In this document: piece by piece, positions 1-11,433 of the stretch | Numbering within the stretch: position 1 is the first letter of the stretch | Layout: each line of letters begins with the position of its first letter | Assembly (NCBI GenBank): GCA_964019425.1 | Contig: OZ025792.1 | Location: 992,001 to 1,056,000, forward strand | Direction: 5' to 3' | Origin: Flectonema sp. DT1601 | Lineage: Eukaryota > Euglenozoa > Diplonemea > Diplonemida > Diplonemidae | DNA: 64,000 nt | Translations under genes and position numbers: made by a program | The notes under the pieces: generated by a model | Database searches by the model: none | The model's input: the letters and a program-made list of their open reading frames with translations, nothing else | Told to the model about the DNA's origin: nothing

Positions 1-164
1 AATTTTACATTTTTTGAACTGCTTGCTTGACCGTTGATGTCTTCTACAGACTTAAGAAGTTCATCAAGTCTAAGAGAATACTTCTCTATCTCTTCTTGTA
101 CAGTTTTGATGTCTGCTGGAAGCCCTGATGATGATGGAGAGCTTTGATTCGACGACGTCGACAT
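1..164 (-). CDS. 5' part of a small coiled-coil protein gene (runs off window)
   Basis: Reading the minus strand from an ATG at 164 gives 54 codons plus two bases without a stop, and the frame is still open at the window edge. The first ~16 residues are rich in Ser/Asn and look disordered. Residues ~20-47 form an amphipathic helix with Glu, Lys and Leu at heptad-like spacing (TVQEEIEKYSLRLDELLKSV), typical of a short coiled coil. The gene starts only 108 bp after the stop of the upstream membrane-protein gene on the same strand, as expected for neighbours in one transcription unit. No family is recognised; small coiled-coil subunits of tethering or cytoskeletal complexes look like this. The start is the only ATG in the frame and follows a purine-rich leader. 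Confidence 0.6.
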   Translation of the reverse strand, partial: MSTSSNQSSPSSSGLPADIKTVQEEIEKYSLRLDELLKSVEDINGQASSSKNVK

Positions 165-272
165 ATTGTGTTGTGTGTTCCCCTCCCTCTCTTTGACAAA
201 TAAATTTTTTTCTTTTTTTTTTTGCTCAATTATTAAAAAACAGTTTTGTAGTCAGAAAAAAAGAAAAAATTA

Positions 273-1781
273 CTAAACCAAAGCATCAAATAAGAAATGA
301 ACAGCCGTGAAGAACAACAGATGCGGAAGAGTTAACCACTGAGGATGTAATGACAACTGACATAATAATCCTGTTATGGATATTGATAGCAAAGGAAGGA
401 AGTCAGAAGAGTAAAGCCATGCTAAAGATGCAACACCAACAAAGACACGAATAGCCTTCGGAATTATATCAGACGTCAATTCAATCTTCTCTGTAGTTCT
501 AATCATCATCTGCAACAGTCCCAAACTCAGTAGCATACCAACAACAACAATTGACGCTTCAGGATTGAACCACAACACTTGAAGTGCTCCAATAAGAGGA
601 AACAACGTGTGTGTTTCTTTTACCTTCACTATTCCTGTGAAGAATTCCAACAATAATATCAAACAAATTAAAACCCATATTCCCTGAGAACTGCTATCAG
701 CAAGTATTAATATTGAACAAATAGCAGAAGCAACCTTTGGTGAGAACAACGATGTCCCAGCAACACCAATATAAACGATGAATTGCTCTACAGAAATTTG
801 TGAAAATGGAGAAGAAGTAATACTTAGAATCCAGGGAAACCAAATTACAAATATTAAAATTAACACAAACGTTGAAAGTAAATTTTCTCGTAGTCGAACA
901 GGTATTCCATCCAGTGGGTCAGTTGCTTTCTTTTGATAATCATTATCAACTTTCTTATGTAATTTTAAAATCTCCTCCATAGAAGGAAGCTTTGAATCCA
1001 TTGAAGGGACTGGTAGTGTCGCAGGTCTGACGGGTTCTTCTTTTTTTTCTTCTTCACCAAGAAGTTTTGCAAACAGTTCGTTTTTATTAGAATCCCACAT
1101 ATAACCCAAAGACGATCTAAGTACCGGACAGAATAGTGTTGCTGAAAGAATTGACCATCTGGTTAGGAATTGGACATCAAGAGTTTCAGAATCTATTCCA
1201 CAAGAAATAATTGAAGCAATTAGAGGAGCGAGAACTCGTAAGTTAGTGGTGTCAATAACAGTACCAGATCCTTGTGAATAGATTGTGAGTCCTAAACAGA
1301 TAACACCTGCCCATAGTGGAGCAGTCGATTGCAGTACTAATGTTTCTACTAATGATAATGTGATACCTGCTCCAGCTACAAATATTTCAGCTCCTCCTGA
1401 CAACGGTCCAACAGTTCCACAACTAAATCTATCACACACTCGCAACCCACACAGCAACCAACTACACAAACTAATACCAACATGTGATGTACGTGGTACA
1501 TTTACTATTTGCATAATACTTAAAGGTCCTATTAGTATTCCCATGCTTTCAGTTTTCGATGGGTTTGCTATCCACCAGGTTTCCCATCCTGGCATACGAT
1601 CTTCTTCATTTGCAACATTATAATTTACCGACGTAGACTGTGAGAAACACAGACCCGCCAATCCAGCAATATTAAGTGCTCTCAGCCATTCACCCTGCAA
1701 CATGAGTCCAACACATCCTAATAGTAGCGCAGCACTACACATCAGTACGGAGGATTGATTTGCTCCAACCCATTGCACCAT
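273..1781 (-). CDS. Multipass membrane protein, unknown family
   Basis: A single open frame of 502 residues. It has about ten hydrophobic segments in two blocks: residues ~10-225 and ~300-500. They are joined by a charged, Pro-rich cytoplasmic-type linker (~235-300) with a KKEEPVRPATLPVPS stretch. The second block opens with a strong segment (LLSTFVLILIFVIWFPWILSI). No transporter or channel signature is recognised, so substrate and role are unknown; a two-halves transporter or a membrane scaffold are both possible. A pyrimidine-containing AG at 1799-1800 on the coding strand leaves a 17-nt leader before the chosen ATG, which supports this start. The next gene on the strand begins 108 bp downstream. 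Codon use is A+T-rich like most neighbours. Confidence 0.8.
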   Translation of the reverse strand: MVQWVGANQSSVLMCSAALLLGCVGLMLQGEWLRALNIAGLAGLCFSQSTSVNYNVANEEDRMPGWETWWIANPSKTESMGILIGPLSIMQIVNVPRTSHVGISLCSWLLCGLRVCDRFSCGTVGPLSGGAEIFVAGAGITLSLVETLVLQSTAPLWAGVICLGLTIYSQGSGTVIDTTNLRVLAPLIASIISCGIDSETLDVQFLTRWSILSATLFCPVLRSSLGYMWDSNKNELFAKLLGEEEKKEEPVRPATLPVPSMDSKLPSMEEILKLHKKVDNDYQKKATDPLDGIPVRLRENLLSTFVLILIFVIWFPWILSITSSPFSQISVEQFIVYIGVAGTSLFSPKVASAICSILILADSSSQGIWVLICLILLLEFFTGIVKVKETHTLFPLIGALQVLWFNPEASIVVVGMLLSLGLLQMMIRTTEKIELTSDIIPKAIRVFVGVASLAWLYSSDFLPLLSISITGLLCQLSLHPQWLTLPHLLFFTAVHFLFDALV

Positions 1782-2128
1782 TTTGTTAGTGTTAGTCTCT
1801 GATAGTATATATCAAGTCAGGTGTCCTAAGGCAAGCTCACGTAGAGCATAAGAGTAACGTATTGTGTTGAATGAGAAGTGAGTACAACATCATTCCCTGC
1901 ATTAAAAAACTAGAAAATTAAAAAAAATTGCGGAAAAGACAATGAATCGCTCTTACCTCATTAAACGTACGTATGTTCTTTTTATTCTCCCTTTTTTTTT
2001 CCTTTTTTTTTTTAAATTCTGTTCTTTCTTTTTGTTTTCCCCCTTTCTTTTTTCATGGCTAATATGGTTCCGAATGGCTTTCGTTGCAAAATACAACTAC
2101 AATAACCCTCAGTCATAATACCATATGT

Positions 2129-2129
<1 letters not shown>

Positions 2130-2159
<30 letters not shown>
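2130..2159. repeat. 30-base poly(T) run
   Basis: An uninterrupted run of T on the plus strand, opposite in orientation to nearly all other long homopolymers in the window. It could be a polypyrimidine tract for plus-strand RNA or simple slippage. It lies about 350 bp upstream of the gene at 273-1781. Confidence 0.85.
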
Positions 2160-2744
2160 CATCTGCGTATTTTCTTACAACGGATTACATCAGTTAACTG
2201 AAATAGGGGAGTTGACAACAGAATATTAAAAAAAATAAAGAAACAGAAAAAAATTCAAGCATCCCACTAAGGGATACCTCATTAATTGGTTGCGGGTTTT
2301 CATATGCTAAAGAAATGACTAGAGGAATGTCGACACCAAGACCATCATAAGATTGCAGGTGGTACATTCAAAGAAAAATATCGCAGCAAATTTGAAGATC
2401 AAATTTTTGAACGAACATTTGTATAATAAATATCAACAGTTCTGCAGAGATGATATTTCAAAAAAAAAAAAAAAAAAAATTTACCAACCAACCAAACCAA
2501 ATGTCACTCCAATGGATTAGGAATCTACCTAGTTCCCTGTAGGTCCTATACCCAGCTTGACGAGTGATAACGGACCTCCACCAGAGTTCCCCCCGGCTTC
2601 GTCCTATCCAGGCATAGGTAGAGATAGGTAGAGACTGTTAAAAGGAAACAAGCGTCGGAATGAGTTTTGGACATGCAAAGAAGACCCAAAGTCAATCTAG
2701 ATGTAAACTACTGATGCTACGACTATATTTCAAGAATTAATTAT

Positions 2745-2945
2745 TTAGTTAGTTAGTTAGTTAGCAAAATACAAACTGATGACTACGAGGGGTCTGGGTA
2801 GCCCGCATCAGTAAGGACCCAATCGCGAAGATTGTAGTTTCATAGTATTGGCTGGAAGTGATCGACTTCCAGCCTCCACCTTGCCCAGAGGCTAACAGGT
2901 TGTAAACAACTAAAGAAAATAAAAAAGAAACGATCTGGGAGTGGG
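2745..2945. repeat. Structured dispersed repeat, copy 1 (three hairpins)
   Basis: This segment is recognisably homologous, with many substitutions, to 53029-53235 and 61519-61725. It begins in TTAG tandem repeats and contains three consecutive hairpins. They are 2775-2781 pairing with 2806-2812 (7 bp), 2820-2824 pairing with 2830-2834 (5 bp, GCGAA loop), and a perfect 9-bp stem 2850-2858 with 2866-2874. It ends in a shared GCTAACAGGTTG-type motif. It could be a SINE-like element or a non-coding RNA family. No tRNA-like promoter boxes are recognised. Confidence 0.6.
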
Positions 2946-4277
2946 GGGAAGGTGAAAAAAAATAAAAAATCTTCTTTCTTTCATATACATCTTTCTTTAT
3001 AATACGACCACATGTGCCATATGCCCACACTCCACGAAAGAAAATAGAAAACCCCGGAACAGTACCGAGGATCGTTCACCCCCAGTTGTCCAAAGCATTA
3101 TAAGTGTACTGTGGGCTTACCGAAAAGCTTTAGAAATGTACCACAAAAGATTTAGGCAGCACATAGCCATATCACTCAGCAAGAAATGAAAACCAAAAGG
3201 ATCAGGTAAGATGACAGTCAGTTTAAGGTCATAACTGCGCCGGACCATTTAGCATGACTCGAACTTCGACGTTTCAAGAAAAAATGCTTTTGTAATAATA
3301 CAAAGTCACTACCGTGACTGCGGAAGAACCGAAATGTATAAAAGCAAACGGTCGCAAATATTTTTTATGGAATATATATTTAAAAAAAAGTGATTTGTTT
3401 GGTGAACAGCCGAGACGAATCGGCTACTACAATAAAACAAAATTAACTAACGCTTCTTAAAAACTTAAAAGGAAAGGTTAAAAAGTAAAAACGGTACATT
3501 TTTAGAACACTGGAATTAAAATTAAAAGAGAACTTGGAGAAAACTACAGAGGGGATCTGATTAATTGAATGCAACAAACCGAATGCGGTTACGAAACGCA
3601 ATAGTTGACACCATCAAACAGCTTGAAGGGATACAAATATTTGATTTTATTGAGAGAGCATGCCGTGCATCGGTAAATTTCAAAAAATGAATAATAAAAA
3701 AAAAATTAAAATAAAATTGACACCAAACAGGAGCCATAAAATATTCGCACAATAAAAAACTGCAAGAGCCCGTCAGGTATGGCAAAGACTGTGCGTGGAA
3801 ATATTCCAACTAGCGTAAAAGCTCGTACCTTGTAATAGTAAGGAGGTTTATTCTATATTTATCGTTGGCTATTTACACACCTTGAAGATAAGAAAAAAAA
3901 AAAAAAAAAAAGAACGCAATTTTTTTATTTTTGATGCCTAAAATTCCCAACAGTTATTTGAAGAAAAATAATGAAAGGATGGTACACCATACTCATGTAT
4001 GCATAGCAAAAATATATATTGCTTTATACTGATATTTAAAAGCGCTCAAATGAAAAAAAAAAAAAAAAAAAGTAGCTTTGTTCTTGAAGAACAGAAAGCA
4101 ATACTATTGAATAATCAAACAAGGGTGAATTCCAATATAAACCGTCAACCAGGAGAGGTCTAATATTATTTATTTATTTTTCGCAGGTTGGCGCCACTTC
4201 AGATCACGTAGTACGGTGATACTGAGATGTCCTTTAAAATTTGAAGGAAGAATAGCCTAACGACGGGTAAGAAGAAC

Positions 4278-4310
<33 letters not shown>

Positions 4311-4422
4311 CAGTAAATGTCTGTAACATCAAGTCTTGATACTCGACAATAGCGAGAATATGGTATATAATAATTGTTTTTTTCAAATTAAGCTTCGGCT
4401 GAATGGATTAAAGAAAAAAACT

Positions 4423-4475
4423 ATTCAGATAAAGCCATATTTTGTTGATCGCAGACAGTAATACTGGCGCAAATG
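4423..4475. repeat. Short dispersed repeat, copy 1
   Basis: About 50 bp (ATTCAGATAAAGCC, then TTGTTGATCGCAGACAGTA) recur with few changes at 6113-6169. Function is unknown. Confidence 0.6.
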
Positions 4476-5213
4476 TATTTTCGGGGGGCGTCTTTAAAAT
4501 AGAAACCTCTTATCATGTTTTGCGATAATGGTTAGAGGGGAAAAAAAAAAAAAAAAAACTATTAAAAGTGATATTTGTCTGAAAAAAATAGAGGAGATGG
4601 AAAGAGAGAAGAGAAAATCGATATTTAAAAAGAAGAGAGCCAACTAATGGCGTTGAAAGGTGAGCCGCGTAGATACAGACGAAAATAATTACATTTTCAA
4701 CCAAGCCTAAGCAATTCTCCGTGAATACATTAAAATCGGTATACAAAAATTTAAGAAAACAAAACACGTAACGTTGAGGACTAGTTTCCACTAGGCTGGA
4801 AAAAAACATGGGGGAAAAAAAAAGAATTTTTATGTTATTTTTAAAATAACTACAACGAGTTATTCTGCAAAACAAAGGAGCTAAAAGTTGATAAAAAAAA
4901 AATAACATAAATAGCACCTACACAATAAAAAAGAAATATGTGGGAAACAAAAGATAGACATACCTTTTTTTTTCTTTCTATCGTTCACTTCGTATATTGT
5001 AAACCGTAAAAACTTGTAAACGAGTTACTGTTTACAACAAATAAAAATTATAAAAAAAAAATGATTTTAAAAAGAAAATGAACAATAGCACGTTTGTCTC
5101 CCCTTGCAATAAAAAAACATGAGTAACAAGAAAAACAGACTTTTCTGTCTTTCCTGTAACGGGGTACAGAGAGAACAAAAAAAAAAAAATAAATAAATAA
5201 ATAACTACAAATC

Positions 5214-5321
5214 TGGTCTGCGGTACTACCGAAACAGTAGTGGTATAAGACCGATCAGGTAACAGTTTACGTGCAGAAATTGGTAATTCACGATGGGGGT
5301 TAGGTACACTCTCGCAGACCA
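5214..5321. ncRNA. Possible structured RNA bounded by a 9-bp inverted repeat
   Basis: The 9-mer TGGTCTGCG at 5214-5222 is perfectly complementary to 5313-5321, enclosing 90 nt. Inside lie a 5-bp hairpin (5225-5229 with 5237-5241) and two further short self-complementary stretches. The overall shape, a closing stem with several inner hairpins, is that of a small RNA, and the segment is much less A-rich than its surroundings. No known RNA family is recognised, and chance pairing is possible. Confidence 0.2.
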
Positions 5322-6112
5322 TCCCTTTTTATTTTATACTACTAAACATCTGAATGTCTGTGGGTACAAACAGGTTGTCAAGTTAAAATTATTATTATTT
5401 TTTGGGATTATGACGAGGGTTAAGCAAACAACCCCAGACAAATCATACAAAACAAGGAATTTATTATTCGTTCGGGGAGGTGTTCATAGAATCTGATAAT
5501 TATAAAGAAATGAAATAAGGGAACAGAGCTTGCTGTTCTTCCTTCATTCAACTCCTTTAAGAAACCGAGTGAGCCAGACACAACAGAAAAAAAAAAAAAG
5601 GCAATTGGCTAGAATAGTTCATAGGGCACACATCCAGATAACTTCTTTGCATCAATTTATGGACACGGCTGCTGATTTTGATAAATAAATATCAAAGAAA
5701 ATCCATCACAAAATCATCGTATTGCGTACAAAGAAGCAAAGGGAGTTCAGAGTGCCTTGAAGCAACAAATATTTTGCCAAGCCAGTATAACAAAAAAAAT
5801 TGGGGGAAAGAAAAAAAAAAAGGTTCTGAAATACAACAACAGTAATAACTACAAGCTGTTTTCTTTTTCTTTCTTTTGTATCCTTCTCGAGTAAAATTTG
5901 ACCCAACAATTACAAAAAAAAACCTTAACCTTGGGCATAAAGCTATACTTTTACTAAAGAAGAAAAAAGAATCGGCACCTCACTAAATAATTCTCCACTT
6001 TGTTTTTGTTTGTGCGCAACCGGAAACAAGCCTATAAAGTAAGGGTGTTAACGTTACGCTGCCACAATTCTCTTTCGCTCGTAAAACATGTCTTCGAGAT
6101 GAAAAAAAAAAC

Positions 6113-6169
6113 CATTCAGATAAAGCCTTTATATTTTGTTGATCGCAGACAGTATTACTGACGCACAAT
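6113..6169. repeat. Short dispersed repeat, copy 2
   Basis: Partner of 4423-4475, with the same order of motifs and a few indels. A short inverted match to its left part (TCTGAATAGTTTTTTC) lies nearby at about 6214-6229. Confidence 0.6.
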
Positions 6170-7924
6170 GGAAACATAGAAAACATTGACATAAAAAATA
6201 GACGGCTCTTAATCTGAATAGTTTTTTCTCCGACTCGTCGGCGCAAAAAAAAAAAAAAAAAAAAAAAAATGCTTAATTACTGTTTTTAGAAAAATCTCAT
6301 CTGTTTTAAAGTCATTAAAAAAGAAATTTTGGAATAAAATAAATTTGTGGAAAGATGCTTAATCAGTCTTCTAAATTGAATTTTGTGACTATAATAATAT
6401 ACCATGTCATCAAAAAAGAAAACTTATACTTTTTTTTTGGTACAGTCTGAGCTGACATGTGGGAAAAAAAAAAGAAATTTCCCACAGAAAGCAGTAAAAC
6501 GGTGTTGACACGATCCCCACTGCCAACATAATATAATCCTTCCGAAAGTTGCAAAAAAAATACATAGAAAACTCTATTGAACGGATTGCAACACTCGCTT
6601 ATTAGTTTGCAGCTTACCAGGGTACTGCTTCTAGTGATGTAGCAGTCTGTGCATAGTTTTTTCACCGTTGGGGAAAAAAAAAAAAAATAAATAAAAAATA
6701 AGTTATCCCGATGGGCACATATTTCAGGTCACAACAATCTCTTTAATAGATTATAGTGTCCTCACAAATACGAGAGAATCACAACTGTCAAAGAACTGAA
6801 GTCGCACAGCAAGACTTCGTGGTGTTCCAGAAGTTGCTTTGCTTTGCAGACAAGAGTTCGATGATAAGATCGTAATTAATTGAAACACTAGGATTATCTT
6901 TGAATACCTCATTGTTCAATATTATGTAATAGACTGTATGCAAACTCGCATCAACCATGGCCCCCACAAATAACAATTTTGCTATTTTGTAAAATACACA
7001 TGGTGACAAACTTGGAGTTTAATAGTTTTTCTTTTCCTTTTTTTTTTCACATTAATTTCCCCCAAGTTTTTTTTTTCTTACTTCTCCCTTTCAAGGAGAG
7101 AAGAAACTAAAATAGATCTTCACAGGTGGGATAATGGAGGGAAAAAAAAAGGGGAAAAAAAAAAAAAGAAAAAATAGAGGGGGGGAAAAAAGAATTGTAA
7201 TAAAAATAATTTCGATAGAAGCGGGAAATAGAAATTGGCTTTGCAAGAGATTTTCGTACAATATAGTCAGCACGAAACAATAAACGACTTGAATAGACAT
7301 AGAGTTGTCAGCAGTCGTCCTTTCTGGGGTTAAAGAAACATTTTAAGTACTTCAGGGAAATGAAATACACCTTACCGAGAGTTCTTTTTTTTTTTTTTTT
7401 CTTCGTTTTTTTTTTCCCCCTTTCTCCCACAGGTAGTTTCGTCACATCAAGAATTAAAACAAACATTATCACTGTAGCATTCCCTCCTTATAACCAGTAA
7501 ACAATTGTAGTAGACCCAGAGAACGGTCTTTAATCGTTGTATGCATATTCTCTCGAGTTTCCTTTAGGAAAAAGATTACCATGCAGCCAAGCATATAATG
7601 ATTGCCAAATCATAGTAAAGGAGGGAGATGGGGTAAAAAAAATACAGCAGAAATGAGAGGACTAAAAGAACAAAAAAAAAAAAAAAAAATGCTATGACAC
7701 TACTAAGCGCGATCTGGAAAAACAAACGAACATAAATTATATATTTCGCACAATAAGTAACGGAATTCTGTACTTTTCACGTACCACTACCGTGATTCTC
7801 CCAAAGATAGATATGAATGGTTTTATGTAAAATAATTGTGCAATCTCGTCATCAATTTATTTATATATCGCAGTTTTACTACCAGACTGCCGTTGAAAAT
7901 CCAAAAATGAAAATTTTCTCAAAA

Positions 7925-10642
7925 TTAAGTTTTTATTTTGTCAAGATACTCGTTAGAAGGAGCTGGTGAAGGACGGGATTTTGGAACTCTCGAAGGAGGA
8001 GTACCCGGAGTCTCAACATGTGCAAGTCGACTCTCAATGTACTCATGTACAGCAAGCGGTACAGTAGTTCGATCTTTAAACACGTTGCTATATTCCGTAG
8101 GAGGTTTTCCAGTTATTAAAAGTACTTCCTCACTGTATCGACGAAGACGACCAGCAATAATCTTAGCTAACGGGTCTGCCTGAGGCAATGCAGAGAGCAT
8201 ATCAGTAACTTGAGAAATAGGTGCATTCTGCATTAGTAATCCCCATGCCCTGTCATAAGGACTATCTCGATCGTGCATTGCATACATCCATTCAGTATTT
8301 GTATTTAGTAATTTAGCCATTCTGTATATTATGTGTGGACGAGGGCTTTCGGGAAGTCGTATGTAGTCGACTGCCGATGTGTGAAATTGACTTTTAATTT
8401 CATCGGCGCACCTTGTTCCAACCAGAATATCAAATTTTCCACTAATACAGACAGCTATTATAGCCATTGTATGTACAGAGATCTTTCCCATTACAATCGG
8501 TGCTTTCATTCCAGTACAACCCATGTTTCCAACGATACAACTACCAGAAGCAATTGCAAGGGCGGGTAAGGTACACTGTGTTGAATACTCGTCGGATAAT
8601 ACGGTTAGTTTTTCTCTTACAAGCATGCTGTACTTGGCAGCCTTTAAGCTAGATCCAATGCAAGGCTTTAGACCATTAAAGTTAATAAATATTCTGTCAC
8701 CGTTAAATCTCTCAACAGTTCCATGATATACGCCGCTCTCAGCTAAACAAATCTGCAGCCATGCGGAATGGAACTCAGTTATAACGAGAGGGTCGTGGGT
8801 GTGCACGAATTTCGAAAAATCGTGACAGCCAATTGCAACTTGTGCACAACCTTTTCTGCGTTGAATATGAACTGCTAGAACTTTCTTTTTACTAGATGTT
8901 GTGGTTGTTGTTGATATGACGCTTCCTCTTCTCTTTCGCCCTTCCACGCCAGCGGAAGATGATGAACACGAGCTTGTTGCTTCATTGTGTACTACTATCT
9001 CTTCGTCTGTTTTACTTTTGCTAAAAGGATGTAACGACTGCGGCATGTAAGGACGATACTCCCTCATAGAACGCGTCATTATAATAAAAGAATGCTGCAT
9101 TGAAGCAACCTCAGTCAGAATAGAGGATTGAGTAGCATCATCGACATCATCGAGTTGGAGGTTAGCAACTTGATGCATTTCAGTTCCTAGTCGGTGGAGT
9201 GATTTCGATAATTGAAAAGACATAACAACTGATATTGCAACCATGATCACTGATATTGCGGCAACTATTCCAATGTGTAGATATCTGTCCTCCTTCAATT
9301 CGTCTTCTATTTCGGAATTTCTTACATCGACAAGAGCCACTGTCTCCTTCCGAAATTCCCTTGTTGATTCCAATGACCAATCAGCGTCTAGGGACACAAC
9401 TAGCCACCAGTTGATGTCGTACTCGTCTTGTAATTCTTTTACACCGACGTTTAATTGTTTTTCCTCATTTCCAGTATTAACAAGGAAGGTTTGCACAGTA
9501 AGGTTTCGCTCTTGTTGGATAGTGCCTGCGTGTTTGAAAGGATTTTGTGAAGCACCAGAATACTTTTCTGGTTGTTGCTGTTCAGCATCTTGTGCTTCAC
9601 GTAACAACGTTAGAGAAACTGATCTGATAGTCGGGTCTATGGCTTCATCTGTTGGGTTTAATGGAACTTTTTCAACAAGCCATCCATTAGCAAGGTTAGT
9701 TTTATAAACCCAAGACTCTCCATGAGAAACAGCAATCAAGGAACTTGGTGTTGTTACCATCAGTCGTTCACTACTTGTTTTAGAGTTGCTCGCAAAGAGA
9801 CCCTTTATCGTATTCGTTAAGATTTCAATATCAGATGCAACATAAGCAGTAGCTTCGTCATTGTGAAGACGACCCATTAGAAGTGGTCCAGAAAATAAAC
9901 TAAAAGCTGATAACTTCGCCCATTGCGGAGTTAGACTTGGAATAACCACTTGGTCATTATTCAAGTTTTTTGGAGTAATTGGAAGAGTATTGGTTGGAAG
10001 TCCACACTTTCCAAAAGCATTGAATAGAATACTTCTGTCACCTGTTCCATTGACGAGAACATCAGCCTCATCTTGAGTACAATCAATTCTACTAACATTG
10101 TACCAATAAGAGTCAGCTAATTGACCTAAATTTGTAAATGCATTTCCTTCCTCATTCGTTACAAGAATCGCTGAAGGGACTTCCATGCTGGCCCCTTGCG
10201 TAATTGCAAAGTCGGAGATCATACACATCTTTCCGTCATCTCCTACAAATCCAACAGCTGTAACAACATCTCTTGTTGAGTGGAGTGACGCTAAGTATGG
10301 AATAGATTGAAGATACTGAGACCAATTCATAGCGGAATCCCAATATTTCGATAGTCGAAGTAGAGCAATTAGTGTGAATCGAACTTCATCTAATTTACTA
10401 TTGACTGAACAACTCACAGAGTCCAGTCTCTCTGATAACATTAAAGCAGTGATGCTAAGAATTCGAGTCTCTGCTGATTCAAAACAAGAAGCCATCATAT
10501 TATCTTGATGAGCACGTTGTTTTGATAAAGCATCTTCAGCATTCTTCGTTGACAACGACAGCGCTATCGAAACAGATATCAACAGGCAGGGTACCATAAA
10601 TGCTATAGCGGCCCATTTTAAAGGGATACTCTTTGGTGGCAT
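7925..10642 (-). CDS. Receptor-type membrane protein with class III cyclase-like domain
   Basis: This 905-residue protein has an N-terminal membrane segment (~10-28), a ~430-residue extracellular region of the sensor type (Cache-like by layout, not by a confirmed motif), and a second membrane helix (~452-475) followed by a HAMP-like helix. A Ser-rich linker leads to a nucleotidyl-cyclase-like domain (~587-760). Two metal-binding Asp positions appear kept (CHDFSKF ~607, NGDRIF ~649), as does the GNMGC glycine turn. At the position of the usual G-D-x-V-N-x-x-x-R motif the protein reads GKISVHTMAII, so the transition-state Asn and Arg are not visible and activity is doubtful. The C-terminus shares an EWMYAM...RAWG module with the paralogue at 14989-17784. 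An AG at 10664-10665 after a C-run leaves a 21-nt leader, supporting the start. By family it would sense external ligands at the plasma or flagellar membrane; that is inference. Confidence 0.8.
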   Translation of the reverse strand: MPPKSIPLKWAAIAFMVPCLLISVSIALSLSTKNAEDALSKQRAHQDNMMASCFESAETRILSITALMLSERLDSVSCSVNSKLDEVRFTLIALLRLSKYWDSAMNWSQYLQSIPYLASLHSTRDVVTAVGFVGDDGKMCMISDFAITQGASMEVPSAILVTNEEGNAFTNLGQLADSYWYNVSRIDCTQDEADVLVNGTGDRSILFNAFGKCGLPTNTLPITPKNLNNDQVVIPSLTPQWAKLSAFSLFSGPLLMGRLHNDEATAYVASDIEILTNTIKGLFASNSKTSSERLMVTTPSSLIAVSHGESWVYKTNLANGWLVEKVPLNPTDEAIDPTIRSVSLTLLREAQDAEQQQPEKYSGASQNPFKHAGTIQQERNLTVQTFLVNTGNEEKQLNVGVKELQDEYDINWWLVVSLDADWSLESTREFRKETVALVDVRNSEIEDELKEDRYLHIGIVAAISVIMVAISVVMSFQLSKSLHRLGTEMHQVANLQLDDVDDATQSSILTEVASMQHSFIIMTRSMREYRPYMPQSLHPFSKSKTDEEIVVHNEATSSCSSSSAGVEGRKRRGSVISTTTTTSSKKKVLAVHIQRRKGCAQVAIGCHDFSKFVHTHDPLVITEFHSAWLQICLAESGVYHGTVERFNGDRIFINFNGLKPCIGSSLKAAKYSMLVREKLTVLSDEYSTQCTLPALAIASGSCIVGNMGCTGMKAPIVMGKISVHTMAIIAVCISGKFDILVGTRCADEIKSQFHTSAVDYIRLPESPRPHIIYRMAKLLNTNTEWMYAMHDRDSPYDRAWGLLMQNAPISQVTDMLSALPQADPLAKIIAGRLRRYSEEVLLITGKPPTEYSNVFKDRTTVPLAVHEYIESRLAHVETPGTPPSRVPKSRPSPAPSNEYLDKIKT

Positions 10643-10825
10643 GCCCTCCCTGCCTTTAAAATTCTAAAGGGGGGGGGTGAAACTTGGATAATTTAAAAAC
10701 CGTAACAACTTACTCCTGGTGTTCAAGTACTTGACTGGAAAAAAATATTTGCAGTTGTTAATGAAAGAAGGTAGTTCTGACGGGTGTTTGAATGTTTTTG
10801 AGTATATTTATGAAGAAATAAATAA

Positions 10826-10898
10826 CTGTATTGATACAGTGACCAAAGGTAATGTTAACTGTATACACATCACTTATAATAATTCTGAAGGGGGGGGG
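10826..10898. repeat. Fragment of terminal-repeat family
   Basis: It shares GATACAGTGAC, AAAGGTAATGTTA and GTATACAC motifs with the 124-bp terminal repeats at 58861-58984 and 60127-60250, and is closely matched by 11077-11146, which also ends in a G-run. This is a degraded fossil fragment. Confidence 0.6.
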
Positions 10899-11076
10899 AA
10901 GACTGGTTGATTAGGTTCATACGAATATAGATCTCTGTATTGTATCAGAACTCAATAATAAAATTAAAAAAAATCATGACACAGTGACTAAAATGTTAAT
11001 ACAGGCTAACACTCCGCAATTGACGTACTTGCTCTACATTATAATCAATGTTTCTAACTTATCTGCATACATGTCT

Positions 11077-11146
11077 CTGTATTGATACAGTGACTAATGG
11101 TAATGTTAACCGTATACACATCGCTTATAATAATTCTGAAGGGGGG
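11077..11146. repeat. Fragment of terminal-repeat family
   Basis: Near-copy of 10826-10898, about 250 bp away in the same orientation. The sequence between them (~10930-11076) resembles the left end and adjoining interior of the element at 58861-60250, so this is a cluster of old fragments. Confidence 0.6.
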
Positions 11147-11433
11147 AAAGCAAGTGTTAAATTATATTTTCACAAATCACGAAGGTTTAGGGATTCTTTT
11201 GAATTTCTTTTTATCTTTCTGTGACTTTCCATTGTAAGTGGATTGGTCAAAAACAAGAAATAAAAAATATATAAAATAAAAAAAAGGAAATAATTTCGCG
11301 CAATAAAAATATTCAGGTGATTTGATAATGCGCAATCATATCATCCAGTCTGCAGGAGAAAGAAAATAAATAAAATAAAAATAAAAAAATATATAAATTT
11401 GGTCAGTCAATCAAGTCCTGCTATGTTGACGAC

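Larger units (their letters stand above)
1782..7924. other. 6.1-kb gene-poor region with poly(A) runs and repeats
   Basis: No convincing gene was found. The region holds long plus-strand A-runs (2460-2479, 3893-3911, 4053-4071, 4284-4310, 4541-4558, 6245-6269, 7672-7689) and two T-runs (2130-2159, 7385-7400). It also holds a structured dispersed repeat at 2745-2945, a 50-bp repeat pair (4423-4475 and 6113-6169) and an inverted-repeat-bounded segment at 5214-5321. Short open frames here are Lys/Phe-rich by-products of the homopolymers and mostly lack an ATG. It lies between the stop of the receptor gene at 7925 and the 5' end of the membrane-protein gene at 1781, so it contains the 3' UTR of the first and the upstream sequence of the second. 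Confidence 0.7.

Noticed and set aside
6788-7009. 73-codon minus-strand frame resembling a helical repeat
   Set aside because: Starts with TTG and its only later in-frame ATG leaves a short peptide; the resemblance to an ankyrin helix pair is too weak to call even a gene fossil.
7757-7790. Possible spliced-leader-like string (TTCTGTACTTTTC)
   Set aside because: Only a short resemblance to known euglenozoan leader ends; the rest of the leader and a donor with RNA body are absent.
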